A stretch of DNA of 14,788 bases, taken from Methylobacterium sp. (GTDB taxonomy: Bacteria > Pseudomonadota > Alphaproteobacteria > Rhizobiales > Beijerinckiaceae). The position numbers and the translations under genes are program-made. Under the pieces are notes generated by a model. It did no database searches. It saw nothing but the letters and a program-made list of their open reading frames with translations, and had not been told where the DNA came from. Numbering within the stretch: the stretch's first letter is position 1; each line of letters opens with the position of its first letter. Below, one piece after another: positions 1 to 7,774 of this stretch. The DNA is taken from the NCBI GenBank assembly GCA_020252865.1, contig JADCCH010000059.1:1-14788 (forward strand), written 5' to 3'.

Positions 1-254
<254 letters not shown>

Positions 255-316
255 TCACGTGCGCGCATGCACGCGCGGAGACCCTCATGCAGCTCGCCAA
301 TCCACCGGATCAGAGC

Positions 317-940
317 CTATCGCGTGGCAATCACGGCGGCCGCACCGGCGAGCACCCCGGCATTGACCTTCTGGATGGTGGAGATCGCCTTCTTCGAGCG
401 GAACATCCGCCGCGCGCGGTTCGCGAGCAGCATGTAGCCGAGCATGATGCCGGAGATCACCAATCCGATCGTGACCGCGAGTTCCACGCCCACGAAGAGC
501 GAAATCTCCTCCGGTTTGACCACCAAAGGCATGATCGAGAGGAAGAAGACCATCACCTTCGGATTGCCAAGGGTGAGAAACAGCGATCCGAGGAAAGCCG
601 CCGACCCGCTCTCCGCCGAGGGTGCGGCGCCCGCTTCCGGCAGGACCGGTTCCGAACGCCAGAGCTGGATCGCGATGAAGACGAGATAGGCGCAGCCCGC
701 ATATTTCAGCGCGACGAAGAGCGATGCATAGGTCTTGGCCAGCACCGAAAGCCCCGCCGCGGCGGCAACGAACCAGACAAGATCGCCCACGACGAAACCC
801 ATCACGAACGGTAATGCGCCATTCATGCCGCGCCCCAGGGTGCGGGCGACAACGGCGGCGACGCCGGGACCGGGGGTCGCCACCGCAATCGCATAGACCG
901 AGACAAAAATGAAAAAGGCAGTGAGGGACATGACGGCCAT
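317..940 (-). CDS. LysE/RhtB family amino-acid exporter
   Basis: Predicted inner-membrane efflux protein of the LysE/RhtB family, which exports amino acids or their derivatives. The substrate cannot be read from sequence. The protein is about 207 aa, normal for the family, and almost entirely hydrophobic. Near the N-terminus it has the family signature: an ATPGPGVAAVVARTLGRG stretch followed by GALPFVMGFVVGDLVWF. The last segment carries basic residues (NRARRMFRSKKA) typical of a cytoplasmic turn before the final helix. The start chosen is ATG at 940, 8 nt after the recF stop. ATG at 931 (MSLTAFF) is equally possible. An upstream in-frame start at 991 would overlap recF and adds a non-membrane leader. 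The gene probably shares a transcript with recF and lies between recF and gyrB, which are often neighbours. It ends with TAG at 319-317. Confidence 0.88.
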   Translation of the reverse strand: MAVMSLTAFFIFVSVYAIAVATPGPGVAAVVARTLGRGMNGALPFVMGFVVGDLVWFVAAAAGLSVLAKTYASLFVALKYAGCAYLVFIAIQLWRSEPVLPEAGAAPSAESGSAAFLGSLFLTLGNPKVMVFFLSIMPLVVKPEEISLFVGVELAVTIGLVISGIMLGYMLLANRARRMFRSKKAISTIQKVNAGVLAGAAAVIATR

Positions 941-948
941 TCCGGAGT

Positions 949-2115
949 TCAGCGAAGAGGCTCCACCTTGCCATCGTGGACCGCACAGCACAAACCGCCC
1001 GGCGGTAGGGCCTCGAACAACGCGCGATCGGTTCCGGTCATGAAGGCCTGCGTGCCAAGGCCGTCGAGCATGGCGAAAAGTGCTGCGCGGCGGCTCTCGT
1101 CGAGATGCGCGGCGATTTCATCGAGCAGCAGGATCGGCGGCTCGCCCCGGACCTGCGCGATCAGCCGGGACTGCGCCAGAATGAGCCCGATGAGCAACGC
1201 CTTCTGCTCGCCCGTGGAGCAGAAAACGGCTTCCTCGCCTTTCGGGCCATGCGACACCACGAGATCGCTCGCCTGCGGGCCGATCAATGTGCGCCCGGCC
1301 TGCCGGTCGCGCCAGCGATTGTCACGCAGGGCAGCCCGGAACCAATCCTCGACCGCGCCGGCCTTCTCCTGCGCGAGGCGTTCCTCGACATCGCCTTCAA
1401 GGCGGAGGATCGCGAAAGGGAAAGGCGCAATGATCGTGGCATCCGCGCGGCCCATCACATCGAGCCGGATCACGGTTTCGCGCCGTGCCGCCGCAAGAGC
1501 CGTGCCGATTTCCGCAATTTCGCGCTCGATGGCATCAAGCCATTGCGCATCGGCGCGCTCATCCTCGAGCAGGCGATTGCGATGGCGCAGCGCGTTCTCA
1601 TAAGCGCTCGCGCGGCTCGCATGGTCAGGGTCGATTGCGAGCACGAGGCGATCCAGAAAACGCCGCCGATCCCCCGCCGATCCACGGAACAGGCCGTCCT
1701 GATCCGGCGTGAGCCAGAGAAGGCCGAGATGATCGAGGAAGCGGCTGGCACCGGGCACAGGCTCGCGATCGATGCGGCAGATCCGCCCCGGCTCGCCCGG
1801 CTGCATCGCCGTGCCGAGCGCGACATCGCCAAGCCGCCCCTCGCCCTCGGCATGGATGGCGAAGGCGCCCGAGCCAGATTTCCGCGCCATGCTGGCGAGC
1901 TGTGCGCGGCGCAATCCACGGCCCGGACCGAGCAGCGACAGGGCTTCGAGAATATTGGTCTTGCCCGCGCCATTGGGCCCCGCCAGTGCCAGGAGCCGCG
2001 CGGGCACGGCAAAATCGAGGCTGGCATAGCAGCGGAAATCCGTGAGGCGCAGGCGGCGGATGAGCGGGCCTGGCTTGCGCCCGGGCATCTCGACGCGAAA
2101 AGCGGGCGCACTCAC
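949..2115 (-). CDS. recF: DNA replication and repair protein RecF
   Basis: RecF is an SMC-like ABC ATPase that works with RecO and RecR to load RecA on gapped DNA. The 388-aa product has a Walker A GPNGAGKT at residues 46-53, preceded by the RLRLTDFRCYASLDF strand typical of RecF. Near the C-terminus it has an ABC signature region (STGEQKALLIGLILAQ) and a Walker B PILLLDEIAAHLD. The start is a GTG at 2115-2113 that overlaps the dnaN stop in the 4-nt sequence GTGA, so translation is probably coupled to dnaN. An internal ATG at codon 10 is an alternative start. It would give 379 aa, closer to the usual 360-380. The stop TGA at 951-949 is followed 8 nt later by the exporter gene. Confidence 0.95.
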   Translation of the reverse strand: MSAPAFRVEMPGRKPGPLIRRLRLTDFRCYASLDFAVPARLLALAGPNGAGKTNILEALSLLGPGRGLRRAQLASMARKSGSGAFAIHAEGEGRLGDVALGTAMQPGEPGRICRIDREPVPGASRFLDHLGLLWLTPDQDGLFRGSAGDRRRFLDRLVLAIDPDHASRASAYENALRHRNRLLEDERADAQWLDAIEREIAEIGTALAAARRETVIRLDVMGRADATIIAPFPFAILRLEGDVEERLAQEKAGAVEDWFRAALRDNRWRDRQAGRTLIGPQASDLVVSHGPKGEEAVFCSTGEQKALLIGLILAQSRLIAQVRGEPPILLLDEIAAHLDESRRAALFAMLDGLGTQAFMTGTDRALFEALPPGGLCCAVHDGKVEPLR

Positions 2116-3218
2116 ACGCGCATGGGCATCAGCACATAGAGGCTGGCCGCGCCCTCCCGATCCTGGATCAAGGTCGGCGAGCCGGAATCAAACAGCTTCA
2201 CCAAAGCAGTGTCGCCCTCGAGCTGGCTCACGATATCAAGGAGATAGCGTGCATTGAAACCGATCTCGAGCGGGCTCGCCTCGTAATCGACCAGGAGCTC
2301 TTCCGTCGCCTGCCCCGCATCCGGATTGTGCACGGAAAGTGTCAGCTTTCCATCGCCAAGGGCAAATTTCACCGCGCGACCGCGCTCGCTGGAGATGGTG
2401 GAGACGCGATCCACCGAACGCGCGAATTCCTCGCGCTCCACGATCATCAGCTTGTCGTTCCGCTGCGGAATAACGCGCTGGTAATCCGGGAAGGTGCCGT
2501 CGATCAGCTTCGAGGTAAGAACGACCGCACCGGTGCTGACGCGGACCTTCACGCTGGAGAGTTCGACCGTGACGGCGTCGCTGGCCTCCGAGACAAGCTT
2601 CAGCAGTTCCGACACGGTCTTTCGCGGCACGATCACGCCCGGCATGCCAGAGGCACCAGTCGGCGCGGCAACATCCGCCAAAGCGAGACGATGGCCATCG
2701 GTCGCAACCGCGCGCAGCTTGCCGTCGATGACATGCAGATAGATGCCATTGAGGTAATAGCGGGTTTCCTCGGTCGAGATGGCGAACTGCGTCTTTTCGA
2801 TCAGCAGGCGCAGATCGGCCGCCGCCACATCGAACCTGTGACTCATCTCACCCGGCGCAAGATCGGGGAAATCGCTTTCCGGCAGGGTCTGCAGGCTGAA
2901 GCGCGAACGACCCGAGCGCAAGGTCACCTGACCGGCCTGCCCATCCTGCTCGAGGCTGACCTGCGCGCCATCGGCCAGCTTGCGCACAATATCATGCAGC
3001 ACATGCGCGGGCACGGAGGTTGTGCCTTCCTGCGTCACATTCGCCGCGATGGTTTCAACGATATCGATATCGAGGTCGGTCGCCTTCAGCGCGAGCTGGC
3101 CATCCGAGGCAAGCAGCAGCACATTGGCCAGGATCGGGATGGTGTTCCGCCGCTCCACCACGCGGTGGACGTGACCGAGGGCCTTGAGCAACGCGGCCTG
3201 TTCAACCGTAACCTTCAT
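2112..3218 (-). CDS. dnaN: DNA polymerase III subunit beta (sliding clamp)
   Basis: This is the ring-shaped processivity clamp of the replicative polymerase. The 368-aa protein has the usual length and three-fold domain build. Recognisable segments are MKVTVEQAALLKALGHV at the N-terminus, ETRYYLNGIYLHV and ATDGHRLALADV in the middle domain, KLIDGTFPDYQRVIP, and GFNARYLLDIV. It ends in YVLMPMRV, part of the partner-binding cleft. I chose the ATG at 3218-3216 because the homology begins there. The frame stays open to 3611, but that part reads as shadow of dnaA. The ribosome site before the ATG is weak. About 150 bp without coding signal separate it from dnaA (3219-3369), room for a dnaN promoter, though I see no clear one. 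The stop overlaps the recF start. Confidence 0.97.
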   Translation of the reverse strand: MKVTVEQAALLKALGHVHRVVERRNTIPILANVLLLASDGQLALKATDLDIDIVETIAANVTQEGTTSVPAHVLHDIVRKLADGAQVSLEQDGQAGQVTLRSGRSRFSLQTLPESDFPDLAPGEMSHRFDVAAADLRLLIEKTQFAISTEETRYYLNGIYLHVIDGKLRAVATDGHRLALADVAAPTGASGMPGVIVPRKTVSELLKLVSEASDAVTVELSSVKVRVSTGAVVLTSKLIDGTFPDYQRVIPQRNDKLMIVEREEFARSVDRVSTISSERGRAVKFALGDGKLTLSVHNPDAGQATEELLVDYEASPLEIGFNARYLLDIVSQLEGDTALVKLFDSGSPTLIQDREGAASLYVLMPMRV

Positions 3219-3369
3219 CGCAAACGTATCCGTCGGGTTCCATCGTCCGGACGAATCGCCGCCATGCGGCCCGCCCGGCTGTCGAGACTGCGTGAAACGA
3301 TGGACGGTTGGCGCCAAAAGCGCAAGCGCGGGAGCTGTATGCCCGCACGGCTTCCCCAGCAAATGCGGA

Positions 3370-4866
3370 TTATTCCTGCAACATGCGCTTGAGATGATCG
3401 ATCTCGGTCGCGAGTTCCTGATCCTTGACCACCATGCCCTCGATCTTGCGCACGGCATGCAGGACCGTGGTGTGATCGCGCCCGCCGAAGCGCCGGCCGA
3501 TCTCCGGCAGCGAGCGCAATGTGAGCGATTTCGCGAGATACATCGCGATCTGGCGCGGGCGCACCACGGTCGCCGTCCGGCGGGAAGACAGGATATCCGC
3601 GCGGCTGACATTATAGTGGTTCGCGACGAGGCGCTGGATATCCTCGATCTTCACGCGTTTCGGCTCGCGATGGCGCACGAGATCACGGATCGCCTCATCG
3701 GCGGTCGCGACATCCAGCATGCCGCCGGTGAGAGTCGCGCGGGCCAGAAGCCGGTTCACCGCGCCTTCGAGATCGCGCCCGTTGGTGGTGATGAGGCGGG
3801 CGACATGGGCCACGACATCCGGCAACACCTCGAAACCCGGGTGCAGAAGCTTCGCCGCCGCAATGCGTGCCTCGAGAATGTTCACGCGCAAGGCTTCATC
3901 CAGCGCGCCGATCTCCACGACGAGCCCGCCCGCAAGGCGCGATTGAACCCGCTCATCAAGGCCTTCGAGATCGGTCGGCGGACGATCGGCCGCCACGACG
4001 ACCTGCTTGCCGCTATCGATCAGGGCATTGAGCGTGTGGCAGAATTCCTGCTGGCTCTTGGGGCCGTGCAGGAACTGCGCATCGTCGATCACCAGCACGT
4101 CGATGCCGCGCAGCTGTTCCTTGAAGGCCAGGGCCGTCTGCGCCTTCAGCGAGGCCGCAAAGCCATACATGAAGCGCTCGGCCGTGAGATAGAGCACGCG
4201 ACGCCCCGAGGCCTCGATGGCCTGCGCCGCGCCTTGCAGCAGATGCGTTTTGCCCAGGCCCACATTGGCATGCACGAAGAGCGGGTTGAACACCGGCATC
4301 TCGGCGGGTTTCGCCTGCACGATCTGCATCGCGGCGGCATGCGCCATGATGTTCGAACGGCCGACCTGGAAACTGGAGAGCATAAGGCGGCGATCAAGCG
4401 GCGAGCCCACCTGATTGTCGGCTTCAGGCGCGATTGGCACCTCCTCGCGGCGCGCAATGGCCATCGCCGGCTTCGGCTGCGGCTCGGCTGCCGGTTTGCG
4501 CGCCGCCGTTGCCGGGGACGCCATGTCCTGACGGCCAGCGCCCGCCGCGCTGCCGGTCGCCCGCATCACGATGGAGATGCGGGCAATGCCTGGCATTTCC
4601 TGCGCGATATGCGAGGCAATGCGCTCGAGGTAATGCTGCTGGATCCAGTTTTTCAGGAATTTGGTCGGAACCGAAAGCTGAATCTGGTCGGCCGAGCCTC
4701 CCGCAAGCTCAAGGCACTTGAACCAACTGGCGAAGACATCTTCGCCGAGTTCCGCCCTGAGGCGGCGCTGGACGCGATCCCAGCCGAGGGCAAGCGCAGA
4801 CAGCGCGATCGCCGGGACAGGCGATGCATCCCGGCCGAAACGTCCATCTTCCGTTGGCTTGAACAT
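3370..4866 (-). CDS. dnaA: Chromosomal replication initiator protein DnaA
   Basis: DnaA is the AAA+ protein that binds and melts the origin. The 498-aa product shows all four domains. Domain I (about 25-100) includes [13 protein letters not shown] Pro/Ala-rich linker follows (about 105-150). The AAA+ core starts at about 160, with Walker A ANVGLGKT at 200-207 and Walker B VLVIDD at 257-262. The C-terminal helix-turn-helix carries [20 protein letters not shown] and [16 protein letters not shown], the DnaA-box recognition signature. The first Walker A glycine is replaced by Ala. From memory this also occurs in other alphaproteobacterial DnaA proteins, so I do not read it as loss of function. 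The start ATG at 4866-4864 is preceded by GGAG. A long control region lies upstream. The gene heads the dnaA-dnaN-recF cluster. Confidence 0.97.
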   Translation of the reverse strand: MFKPTEDGRFGRDASPVPAIALSALALGWDRVQRRLRAELGEDVFASWFKCLELAGGSADQIQLSVPTKFLKNWIQQHYLERIASHIAQEMPGIARISIVMRATGSAAGAGRQDMASPATAARKPAAEPQPKPAMAIARREEVPIAPEADNQVGSPLDRRLMLSSFQVGRSNIMAHAAAMQIVQAKPAEMPVFNPLFVHANVGLGKTHLLQGAAQAIEASGRRVLYLTAERFMYGFAASLKAQTALAFKEQLRGIDVLVIDDAQFLHGPKSQQEFCHTLNALIDSGKQVVVAADRPPTDLEGLDERVQSRLAGGLVVEIGALDEALRVNILEARIAAAKLLHPGFEVLPDVVAHVARLITTNGRDLEGAVNRLLARATLTGGMLDVATADEAIRDLVRHREPKRVKIEDIQRLVANHYNVSRADILSSRRTATVVRPRQIAMYLAKSLTLRSLPEIGRRFGGRDHTTVLHAVRKIEGMVVKDQELATEIDHLKRMLQE

Positions 4867-4918
4867 CGTATTCTCCGCTGCTTTTCCGCAGGGTTATCAG
4901 GAAGACGAACCCGCCAAT

Positions 4919-4941
4919 CCGGTTTTCAGTAAAAAACCCGG
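4919..4941 (-). promoter_or_regulatory. Hairpin in the dnaA upstream leader
   Basis: CCGGTTTT (4919-4926) pairs with AAAACC-C-GG (4933-4941, one bulged C) around a 6-nt loop, about 50 nt before the dnaA start codon. A competing pairing of CCGCC (4911-4915) with GGCGG (4940-4944) shares the same bases. Together they could form alternative leader structures, but no U-tract follows on the minus strand, so this does not look like a classical attenuator. Function is unknown. Confidence 0.3.
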
Positions 4942-5123
4942 CGGTCCAAACGATCTTTGAGAGAAGCGAAACGCTTTCGGACCTTAAGGCCGCGTCAAGG
5001 GACAGATGAGCTGCCGGGATAGGCGTGGGATAACTCCAACCGCGTTCCGAACAGGACTATCGATCGGTTCGGCACAGTTTTCCCCCTACCTCTATTCTTC
5101 GCGCCATATGCCGGACATTCACT

Positions 5124-5149
5124 GGAGTTGCTCCTCTAGTTTCAACTCC
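5124..5149. repeat. 7-bp perfect inverted repeat upstream of dnaA
   Basis: GGAGTTG (5124-5130) and CAACTCC (5143-5149) are exact inverted copies separated by 12 bp. The centre-to-centre spacing of about 19 bp would suit a dimeric regulator on one DNA face, or a stem-loop if transcribed. It lies 10 bp from the CtrA-type site. No binding protein can be named. Confidence 0.35.
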
Positions 5150-5158
5150 GGCCCGGCG

Positions 5159-5174
5159 TTAAGGTTTGATTAAC
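5159..5174. promoter_or_regulatory. CtrA-type binding site upstream of dnaA
   Basis: TTAA (5159-5162), a 7-bp spacer, and TTAAC (5170-5174) match the established CtrA consensus TTAA-N7-TTAAC exactly. CtrA is the alphaproteobacterial master response regulator of the cell cycle. In Caulobacter it binds such sites at the origin and many promoters. The site is about 295-310 bp upstream of the dnaA start codon. A more degenerate TTAA-N7-TCAA occurs at 4984-4998, and a TTAACC half-site at 5308-5313. Control of dnaA by CtrA here is an inference from motif and position. Confidence 0.5.
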
Positions 5175-5283
5175 CGGCTCAGCGGTGGCTTGGCAAGCGT
5201 CTTCCAGCGGGTTGTGGGGCGCCTCGATCGACCCGGATGAATGGCCGCCGCACGGGGCACCTTCCGGGCGGTGACAAGTGTTT

Positions 5284-5329
5284 GATTCCCGCCTTTGAAT
5301 CCCCTGGTTAACCAAGAACCGCTCGATTC
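5284..5329. promoter_or_regulatory. Cluster of three GANTC (CcrM-type) methylation motifs
   Basis: GATTC (5284-5288), GAATC (5297-5301) and GATTC (5325-5329) all fit GANTC, the recognition sequence of the cell-cycle DNA methyltransferase CcrM of alphaproteobacteria. A random sequence would hold about one in 256 bp, and I see no others in the 4867-5610 interval. In Caulobacter, GANTC methylation state affects dnaA transcription, and GcrA acts at methylated GANTC promoters. A similar role here is inferred from location only. A GGTTAACC palindrome (5306-5313) lies inside the cluster. Confidence 0.45.
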
Positions 5330-5330
5330 A

Positions 5331-5344
5331 TTTCGATATCGAAA
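5331..5344. repeat. 14-bp perfect palindrome TTTCGATATCGAAA
   Basis: A self-complementary 14-mer directly adjacent (1 bp) to the last GANTC of the cluster. It has the size and symmetry of an operator for a small dimeric repressor or a nucleoid protein. No family can be assigned. It sits about 465 bp upstream of dnaA and about 270 bp downstream of the rpsT stop. Confidence 0.35.
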
Positions 5345-5550
5345 CATTTTCACGCCCCGTTTCTCCGGATGGAGCCTTCCGGCATGCCGAAATTGGTCTT
5401 GCCCTTTAACCCATTGTAAGAACAATTCTTCTCATGCGCGGCCGGCAGATGGATGGAAGGGCAGGGGGCGAGCGCAAGCGAAAACGAGAAGCAAAACGCC
5501 GGAAAACGCGGCCGGGAGCACGGCACTCAACCCAGACCTGCAGGCAAGCG

Positions 5551-5586
5551 CAAAACAACAAAAAGCGCGCCCCAGAGAGCGCGCTT
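5551..5586 (-). terminator. Intrinsic terminator of rpsT
   Basis: On the minus strand a perfect 8-bp GC-rich stem (AAGCGCGC at 5586-5579 with GCGCGCTT at 5570-5563, 8-nt loop) is followed directly by a T-rich run (TTTTTGTTGTTTTG, including the stem's last bases). It begins 24 nt after the rpsT stop. This is a textbook Rho-independent terminator and separates rpsT transcription from the dnaA control region. Confidence 0.85.
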
Positions 5587-5610
5587 CAAAGGCATGAATG
5601 CAAGGAAGGA

Positions 5611-5877
5611 TCAGACTTCGAGAGCCTTGATCCTCTTCGAGAGGCGCGAGATCTTCCGGGCCGCCATATTCTTGTGAACGATGCCCTTCTGGGCGGCCTT
5701 CATCAGTTGCGACTGAGCCGCCTCGAGCGCCTTGAGAGCCACGTTGGCGTCAGCCCCGGTGATCGCTTCCTCGGCCTTGCGGATCGCAGTGCGCATGCGG
5801 GTGCGGCGCGACTTGTTGACTTCCGTACGGCGAAGCGCCTGACGCGCCGCCTTCTTGGCCGACTTGGTATTCGCCAT
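5611..5877 (-). CDS. rpsT: 30S ribosomal protein S20
   Basis: S20 binds 16S rRNA in the body of the small subunit and is needed early in assembly. The 88-aa product is of standard length, very basic and helical. It starts [20 protein letters not shown] and ends with [15 protein letters not shown]. The frame is open further upstream, but the ATG at 5877-5875 is where family homology starts, and a GGAG lies about 13 nt before it. The gene sits between the TSUP permease and dnaA and ends at its own strong terminator. rpsT directly upstream of dnaA is a layout known from other alphaproteobacteria. Confidence 0.97.
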   Translation of the reverse strand: MANTKSAKKAARQALRRTEVNKSRRTRMRTAIRKAEEAITGADANVALKALEAAQSQLMKAAQKGIVHKNMAARKISRLSKRIKALEV

Positions 5878-5982
5878 GGATACTCGGTCTCCGGTTTCGT
5901 GAGGCGTGGTTCCAGCCACACCCGAGAAAGAAAATCCCATCCCGGACCGGGAGGCCATCGCCTCAACGTTTCGGAAGGAACG

Positions 5983-6020
5983 AAAAAAAGCTTTCGCGCT
6001 CAGGAAACTCCGCCGCGAAG
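5983..6020 (-). terminator. Probable intrinsic terminator after the TSUP permease gene
   Basis: On the minus strand CTTCGCG (6020-6014) pairs with CGCGAA-A-G (5998-5991, one bulged A) across a 15-nt loop and is followed by CTTTTTTTCG, with seven consecutive T (5989-5983). It begins 60 nt after the permease stop codon and about 105 nt before the rpsT start. The rest of the 5878-6079 gap must therefore hold the rpsT promoter, which I cannot pinpoint. Confidence 0.55.
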
Positions 6021-6079
6021 AGCGGGTCCCTTGCCACGATCGGCGCAATGGGTCAACCGGAATCCGCTGCCTTGGCCGA

Positions 6080-6886
6080 TCAGAATCCGAGGGTGCCCCG
6101 GATCGCCCCCGCAAAAGGATGGGCAGGGTCCAGCAGCAGCCGCAGCGCCATGGCAAGCGACACGAGAATGACCAACGGCCGGATCAGCCGCGCGCCATGT
6201 TTCAGGCCCGTTCGCGCTCCGATCCATGCGCCGGCGGCCGCTGCCACGCCCATCGCGAGGCCCGGAATGATCAGCACATGCCCGGCGGCAAGGAAGAAGC
6301 CGAGCGCGCCAAGATTGCTGGCGGCATTCATCAGCTTCGTATGCGCGGTGGCCTTCAGCAGCGGGAAGCCGCAGAGCAGGATGAGCCCGATGAGATAGAA
6401 GGTGCCGGCGCCAGGGCCGAACACGCCATCATAGAGGCCGATCGTCACGCCGACCGAGCCTGCGAAGGCCAGCGGCGAGAGCCGAGACTTCGCGTCGCCA
6501 TCGCCGAATTTTGGGGTCAGCAGCATATAGATCGCGATGGTGATCAGGATGAAGGGGATGATCATGCGAAGCAGGCCCACCGGGGCGAGCGTCGCCACGA
6601 CGGCTCCGAACATACCTCCGGCGAAGGCTGCTCCAGCCAGCGGCAGCACGAGGCGTCTTTCAATCGCGCCGGCGCGCAGGAAGGCCGCGGTGGAAGAGAG
6701 CACCCCGAACGTGCCCTGCAGCTTGTTGGTGGCGATGGCCTGAACCGGCGGCACGCCCGCGATCAACAGCGCAGGCACGGTGATCAGCCCGCCCCCGCCC
6801 GCGATGGCATCGACGAAGCCGGCGACGAAAGCCACGGCGGCGAGAAGCGCGAGGACCTCGAGCGCCAGGCCGGGATCAGGCACCAT
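6080..6886 (-). CDS. TSUP (TauE/SafE) family membrane permease
   Basis: A 268-aa multi-pass inner-membrane protein of the sulfite exporter TauE/SafE family. Members move sulfite, sulfoacetate or other organosulfur anions, and the substrate here is not predictable. Near the N-terminus it has the family pattern [20 protein letters not shown], then [11 protein letters not shown] second related half follows with [19 protein letters not shown] and [13 protein letters not shown], showing the internal duplication typical of TSUP. The ATG at 6886-6884 shares its first base with the last base of the crotonase stop (TGATG) and is preceded by AAGGAG at a good distance, so it is co-translated with that gene. 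It sits between the crotonase gene and rpsT. Confidence 0.88.
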   Translation of the reverse strand: MVPDPGLALEVLALLAAVAFVAGFVDAIAGGGGLITVPALLIAGVPPVQAIATNKLQGTFGVLSSTAAFLRAGAIERRLVLPLAGAAFAGGMFGAVVATLAPVGLLRMIIPFILITIAIYMLLTPKFGDGDAKSRLSPLAFAGSVGVTIGLYDGVFGPGAGTFYLIGLILLCGFPLLKATAHTKLMNAASNLGALGFFLAAGHVLIIPGLAMGVAAAAGAWIGARTGLKHGARLIRPLVILVSLAMALRLLLDPAHPFAGAIRGTLGF

Positions 6887-7674
6887 CACTCCTTGTGGAA
6901 TCGGGCTTTGCGCTTCTCGATGAAGGCCGCCATGCCTTCCTTCTGCGCTTCCGTGCCAAAGAGCGGCTGGAAAAGGCGGCGCTCCATATGGATACCCTCG
7001 GCGAGCGTGCTTTCGAAGACGGCGTTCACCGCCTCCTTGTTCAGCATCGCCACATAGGGCGCGAAATCGGCGATCGTGGCTGCGGCCGCGAGCGCCTCCT
7101 CGACGAGCTTGTCCACGGGCACGATGCGCGAGACGAGACCTGAACGTTCGGCCTCCGCCGCATCCATCATGCGGCCGGTGAGGCAGAGATCCATCGCCTT
7201 CGCCTTGCCCACTGCGCGTGTGAGGCGCTGCGAGCCACCGAAGCCGGGCATGACACCCAGCTTGATCTCGGGCTGGCCGAATTTCGCGTTTTCGCCGGCA
7301 ATGATGAAATCGCACATCATGGCAAGCTCGCAGCCGCCGCCCAGCGCGAAGCCGGCCACTGCCGCGATGACGGGTTTGCGCACCTTCGCAAGACGATCCG
7401 ACGAAGCGCCGAAATCCATGAGATAGGTGTCGGGATAGGTGTAAGGCGCCATCTCGCGGATATCCGCGCCGGCCGCGAAGGCCTTCTCGTTGCCGGTGAT
7501 GACGAGGGCGCCGATCTTCGGATCACGTTCGAAACCCTCGAGCGCGCAGGCGAGATCTGCGAGAAGCTGCCGGTTGATCGCGTTCAGCGCCTGGGGACGG
7601 TTGAAGCGGATGAGGCCAACCCGGCCATGGGTCTCGACAAGAATGGTTTCGTATCCCAACGGCTCCGTGGACAT
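6886..7674 (-). CDS. Enoyl-CoA hydratase (crotonase family)
   Basis: A 262-aa crotonase-fold protein, predicted to hydrate trans-2-enoyl-CoA in fatty-acid or related acyl-CoA breakdown in the cytoplasm. Both catalytic glutamates of classical enoyl-CoA hydratase are present: Glu116 in [13 protein letters not shown] and Glu136 in [14 protein letters not shown]. The oxyanion-hole stretch [15 protein letters not shown] is at 61-75. It ends with [11 protein letters not shown], as short-chain hydratases do. The ATG at 7674-7672 has an AAGGGAG ribosome site just upstream. It lies between mutM and the TSUP gene on one strand. A hydratase gene beside mutM, rpsT and dnaA recurs in alphaproteobacteria. 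The preferred acyl chain is unknown. Confidence 0.93.
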   Translation of the reverse strand: MSTEPLGYETILVETHGRVGLIRFNRPQALNAINRQLLADLACALEGFERDPKIGALVITGNEKAFAAGADIREMAPYTYPDTYLMDFGASSDRLAKVRKPVIAAVAGFALGGGCELAMMCDFIIAGENAKFGQPEIKLGVMPGFGGSQRLTRAVGKAKAMDLCLTGRMMDAAEAERSGLVSRIVPVDKLVEEALAAAATIADFAPYVAMLNKEAVNAVFESTLAEGIHMERRLFQPLFGTEAQKEGMAAFIEKRKARFHKE

Positions 7675-7732
7675 GGTCGGCTCCCTTTCCGGTTCTGGTT
7701 GGACTCATGGGATAGCGCGCACGCGACGCGCG

Positions 7733-7764
7733 CGCCAGTGGGCCAGTGCGGCAGTGGGCCAGTG
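7733..7764. repeat. Four tandem 8-bp repeats (consensus GGCCAGTG)
   Basis: Four consecutive 8-mers read CGCCAGTG, GGCCAGTG, CGGCAGTG and GGCCAGTG. All keep CAGTG and vary only in the first three bases. They lie 11-42 bp beyond the mutM stop, in the short mutM to crotonase gap. A GC-rich microsatellite-like tract such as this can change copy number by slippage. No promoter role is evident. Confidence 0.6.
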
Positions 7765-7774
7765 GGGCCTGCAT

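Larger units (their letters stand above)
4867..5550. other. Long non-coding region between rpsT terminator and dnaA
   Basis: About 680 bp without a convincing gene on either strand. The short open frames in it have no recognisable protein and no good ribosome site. It is visibly more AT-rich than the surrounding coding DNA. It holds a small hairpin near dnaA, a 7-bp inverted repeat, a CtrA-type site, three GANTC motifs and two perfect palindromes, each listed separately. I infer that it contains the dnaA promoter(s) and a long 5' leader. I searched by eye for DnaA boxes (TTATCCACA and its complement) and saw none with fewer than three mismatches, so I do not call an origin. Confidence 0.7.

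Noticed and set aside
3184..4932. Plus-strand open frame of 582 aa opposite dnaA
   Set aside because: Shadow of dnaA and the dnaN start. The composition is that of an antisense frame, with no recognisable domain.
4867..5550. Chromosomal origin (oriC) next to dnaA
   Set aside because: No DnaA box with fewer than three mismatches to TTATCCACA was seen on either strand, and no clear AT-rich unwinding element. In many alphaproteobacteria the origin is not next to dnaA. A skew plot of the whole chromosome would decide.
5159..5597. Small open frames (88-100 aa) inside the dnaA upstream region
   Set aside because: No recognisable protein, no convincing ribosome sites, and they overlap regulatory-looking palindromes and the rpsT terminator.
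5906..7057. Plus-strand frame of 383 aa opposite the TSUP and hydratase genes
   Set aside because: Charged low-complexity translation typical of reverse frames of membrane-protein genes. The minus-strand genes carry clear family motifs.
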